DNA of 64,000 nucleotides from Pseudomonas sp. 31-12 (GTDB lineage Bacteria; Pseudomonadota; Gammaproteobacteria; Pseudomonadales; Pseudomonadaceae): NCBI RefSeq assembly GCF_003151075.1, contig NZ_CP029482.1, positions 3,658,001 to 3,722,000 of the forward strand, read 5' to 3'. Shown piece by piece: positions 62,040 to 64,000 of this stretch (position 1 is its first letter; each line of letters starts with the position of its first letter). The notes under the pieces were generated by a model. It saw only the letters and a program-made list of their open reading frames with translations, ran no database searches and was not told where the DNA came from. The position numbers and the translations under genes were made by a program.

Positions 62040-62740
62040 GCGAGCAAACCTTCGATTCGCTGGACTGGGCAACCCTGGAGCAACAACTCGATCAGGATGG
62101 CTGTGCCGTCATCAAGTCGCTGCTGAGTGCAAAGACGTGCAACGAAATCAGCGCCCTCTACGCTCAGACAGCGCCCTTCCGCTCTCAAGTGATGATGGCG
62201 CGTCATGGCTTTGGCCGTGGCGAGTACAAGTATTTCAAATACCCGCTGCCGGACACGGTCGCCCGACTGCGCAGTGCGCTCTACCCTTGTCTCGTGCCAA
62301 TCGCCAATCGCTGGTACGAATGCATGGACCTGCCGATCCGTTTTCCTGAAAGCCACCAAGCATTCCTGCAACGCTGCCATGCCGCCGGTCAGGAGCGCCC
62401 GACGCCGTTATTGCTGCAATATGGCCCGCAGGACTACAACTGCTTGCATCAGGATCTGTACGGAGAACACGTGTTCCCGCTGCAGGTGGCGATTCTTCTG
62501 TCAGAACCGGACGAAGATTTTACCGGCGGCGAGTTTGTGCTGACCGAACAACGCCCGCGGATGCAGTCACGCCCGCAGGTGATCGGCCTGAAGAAAGGCG
62601 ATGGTGTGATCTTTGCGGTCAGCCAGCGCCCGGTCAAAGGCGTTCGCGGCTATTACCGGGTGACGATGCGACACGGCGTGAGTCGCCTGCACAGCGGAAA
62701 ACGGCATACCCTTGGAATCATCTTTCACGATGCGTTATGA
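62036..62740 (+). CDS. 2OG-Fe(II) oxygenase of unknown substrate
   Basis: Product of 234 residues of the 2-oxoglutarate/Fe(II) dioxygenase superfamily. The iron ligands appear as His and Asp in CLHQDLYGEH (HxD) and His in GVSRLHSGKRHTLGIIFHDA (with Arg contacting 2-oxoglutarate). Not AlkB by sequence (no NxYxPG-type start of the AlkB core); closer to the prolyl hydroxylase-like group. Located between ogt and alkB with translational overlap, so a role in alkylation damage repair is suggested but the substrate is unknown. Confidence 0.82.
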   Translation: MSEQTFDSLDWATLEQQLDQDGCAVIKSLLSAKTCNEISALYAQTAPFRSQVMMARHGFGRGEYKYFKYPLPDTVARLRSALYPCLVPIANRWYECMDLPIRFPESHQAFLQRCHAAGQERPTPLLLQYGPQDYNCLHQDLYGEHVFPLQVAILLSEPDEDFTGGEFVLTEQRPRMQSRPQVIGLKKGDGVIFAVSQRPVKGVRGYYRVTMRHGVSRLHSGKRHTLGIIFHDAL

Positions 62741-63410
62741 CCCCATGATCCCGACCACCTTCGATCTGTTTGCCGATGCCGAGCCCGAACAGAAACCCAG
62801 GCGCGAGCAAATCGGCGAACAATCCTACGTCTTGCGCGGCTTTGCCCTGCAGTGGATAGATCAGTTGCTGCCGGCACTGGAAGCGATTCTAACGGCCGCC
62901 CCCTTTCGGCAGATGGCCACGCCGGGCGGTTTCACCATGTCGGTGGCGTTGAGCAGTTGCGGCACCTGGGGCTGGACCACGGATCGCAGCGGTTACAAAT
63001 ACACACGCAACGACCCGCAGACCGGACAACCTTGGCCCGCGATGCCCGACGTGTTTTTCGAATTGGCACAAGCGGCGGCCCGGGAAGCGGGATTTGTGGA
63101 CTTTATTCCTGATTCCTGCCTGATCAACCGTTATGTCCCCGGCGCCAAGATGTCATTGCACCAGGACAAAGACGAAGGTTCCTACGCCGCTCCGATTGTT
63201 TCGGTGTCATTGGGATTGCCTGCCATCTTCCTGTTCGGCGGGTTTCAACGCAGCGATAAAAGCCAACGCGTGCCATTGCTGCATGGCGATATCGTGGTCT
63301 GGGGCGGCGTCGATCGTTTGCGTTATCACGGCGTGCTGCCGATCAAGGACGGCCATCACCCGCGCCTGGGCGAACAACGGATCAACTTCACCTTTCGAAC
63401 CGCCGGATGA
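62730..63410 (+). CDS. alkB: Alpha-ketoglutarate-dependent DNA dealkylase AlkB
   Basis: Product of about 226 residues. It repairs N1-methyladenine and N3-methylcytosine by oxidative demethylation. Visible: LINRYVPGAKMSLHQDKDEG (HxD iron ligands and 2OG contact), VVWGGVDRLRYHGVLPI (second His) and RINFTFRTAG (Arg). Length matches AlkB (216 in E. coli). The start is uncertain: ATG 62730 overlaps the preceding stop, ATG 62745 is an alternative, and neither has a clear Shine-Dalgarno. Between a 2OG oxygenase and ada. Confidence 0.94.
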   Translation: MRYDPMIPTTFDLFADAEPEQKPRREQIGEQSYVLRGFALQWIDQLLPALEAILTAAPFRQMATPGGFTMSVALSSCGTWGWTTDRSGYKYTRNDPQTGQPWPAMPDVFFELAQAAAREAGFVDFIPDSCLINRYVPGAKMSLHQDKDEGSYAAPIVSVSLGLPAIFLFGGFQRSDKSQRVPLLHGDIVVWGGVDRLRYHGVLPIKDGHHPRLGEQRINFTFRTAG

Positions 63411-63497
63411 AACCCTCGAATTCAACCGCAAGACTCGGGGTGCAGCGCTGTTGCCGGATGGTTAATCTGCATGAAACGAGTCAACGGACATGAAGCC

Positions 63498-64000
63498 ATG
63501 ACAACTCATTCGACCAGGCTCGCCACCGAAAACGATCCTCGCTGGGCCGCCGTCGTTGCACGAGATCCCAGCGCCGACGGGCAGTTTGTCTACGCCGTGA
63601 AAACCACCGGAATCTATTGCCGTCCCAGTAGCCTGGCGCGCTTGCCGAAACCGCAGAATGTCGAATTTTTCGACACCGCCGAGCAGGCCCAGGCGGCGGG
63701 ATATCGCCCGAGCAAGCGAGCCACAAGGGATCAAAGCGACGTGGCCGCACAACATGCGGCAACCGTAGCGGCCGCCTGCCGACACATCGAGTCCGCGGAA
63801 AATCTGCCTGCGTTAAAGGAACTAGCGAACGTAGCGGGCCTGAGCAGCTTCCACTTTCATCGCGTATTCAAAGCCGTGACCGGCCTCACACCCAAGGGTT
63901 ACGCCACCGCCCATCGTTCACGCAAGGTTCGAGAACGCCTGGCCGACGGCGGTTCGGTCACCGACGCCTTGTACGACGCCGGGTTCAACTCCAACAGTCG
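63498..64000 (+). CDS. ada: Ada-like regulator/methyltransferase (5' part only), lacking three zinc cysteines
   Basis: The frame runs off the right end of the window; 167 residues are seen. N-terminal Ada Zn domain (about 10-78: RWAAVVARDPSADGQFVYAVKTTGIYCRPS) then an AraC-type DNA-binding domain (about 100-167: LANVAGLSSFHFHRVFKAVTGLTPKGY). Ada normally holds zinc with Cys38, 42, 69, 72 (E. coli numbering). Here the first is kept (Cys41) but the others are Ser45, Ser72 and Ala75. The rest of the sequence fits Ada. Start ATG 63498 preferred, with in-frame ATG 63471 as alternative; no strong Shine-Dalgarno. Last gene of the putative alkylation-repair operon. Confidence 0.9.
   Translation, partial: MTTHSTRLATENDPRWAAVVARDPSADGQFVYAVKTTGIYCRPSSLARLPKPQNVEFFDTAEQAQAAGYRPSKRATRDQSDVAAQHAATVAAACRHIESAENLPALKELANVAGLSSFHFHRVFKAVTGLTPKGYATAHRSRKVRERLADGGSVTDALYDAGFNSNS

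Noticed and set aside
1..64000. CRISPR arrays, rRNA, tRNA, IS elements
   Set aside because: No regularly spaced direct repeats, no tRNA-like cloverleaf and no transposase found on either strand.

Overview
The window is chromosomal DNA from a fluorescent pseudomonad, most likely the Pseudomonas fluorescens group. Evidence is the high-GC coding sequence, many Pseudomonas-type REP/REPIN palindromes between genes, and genus-typical loci: sfnG/sfnB-like, ptxS-kguEKTD, aruH, an MvaT/MvaU-type H-NS analogue, hpd, ahpCF, galU and an ogt-alkB-ada group. I see no rRNA, tRNA, CRISPR array or IS element. The last gene (ada) runs off the right edge.

Layout. 0-3.3 kb: organosulfur use (sfnG and an SfnB-like oxidoreductase, divergent, each behind a candidate sigma-54 promoter). 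3.5-6.8 kb: TSUP permease, nudC, enoyl-CoA hydratase-like gene, methyltransferase. 7-9.4 kb: cytochrome b561, TPR protein, ECF sigma factor and anti-sigma factor in one operon. 9.5-13 kb: nicotinamidase, a small unknown gene and a 753-residue beta-rich protein. 13.3-19.9 kb: two-component system divergent from an RND efflux pair that has no outer-membrane gene. 20-29 kb: an accessory stretch with lower GC in places, holding two proteins of unknown function, an autotransporter and a few ordinary genes. 29.3-34.7 kb: complete 2-ketogluconate locus with two PtxS operators. 34.8-42 kb: arginine:pyruvate transaminase, a frameshifted chemoreceptor, glycerate kinase, sugar-diacid regulator and MFS transporter. 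42-52 kb: small DUF6124 gene with a switch-like leader, aldo/keto reductase, two EamA permeases, hpd, LysR regulator, CSS-EAL phosphodiesterase, H-NS-like protein, glyoxalase I. 52-59 kb: peroxide/thiol defence (ahpF, ahpC, gor) interrupted by a tyrosine recombinase and a KfrA-like protein, then galU. 59-61.4 kb: small proteins and lipoproteins. 61.5 kb to the end: alkylation repair.

Most notable observations: (1) a lux-box-like palindrome (ACCTGTYATATCTGACAGTW class) occurs three times, each 78-84 bp before the start of one of the three large proteins of unknown function and in the same orientation, suggesting one shared regulon; (2) the DUF6124 leader holds mutually complementary segments that could expose or hide the ribosome-binding site; (3) Ada lacks three of the four zinc-binding cysteines of its N-terminal domain; (4) a REPIN forms the translated 3' end of kguK; (5) a methyl-accepting protein gene carries a one-base frameshift.
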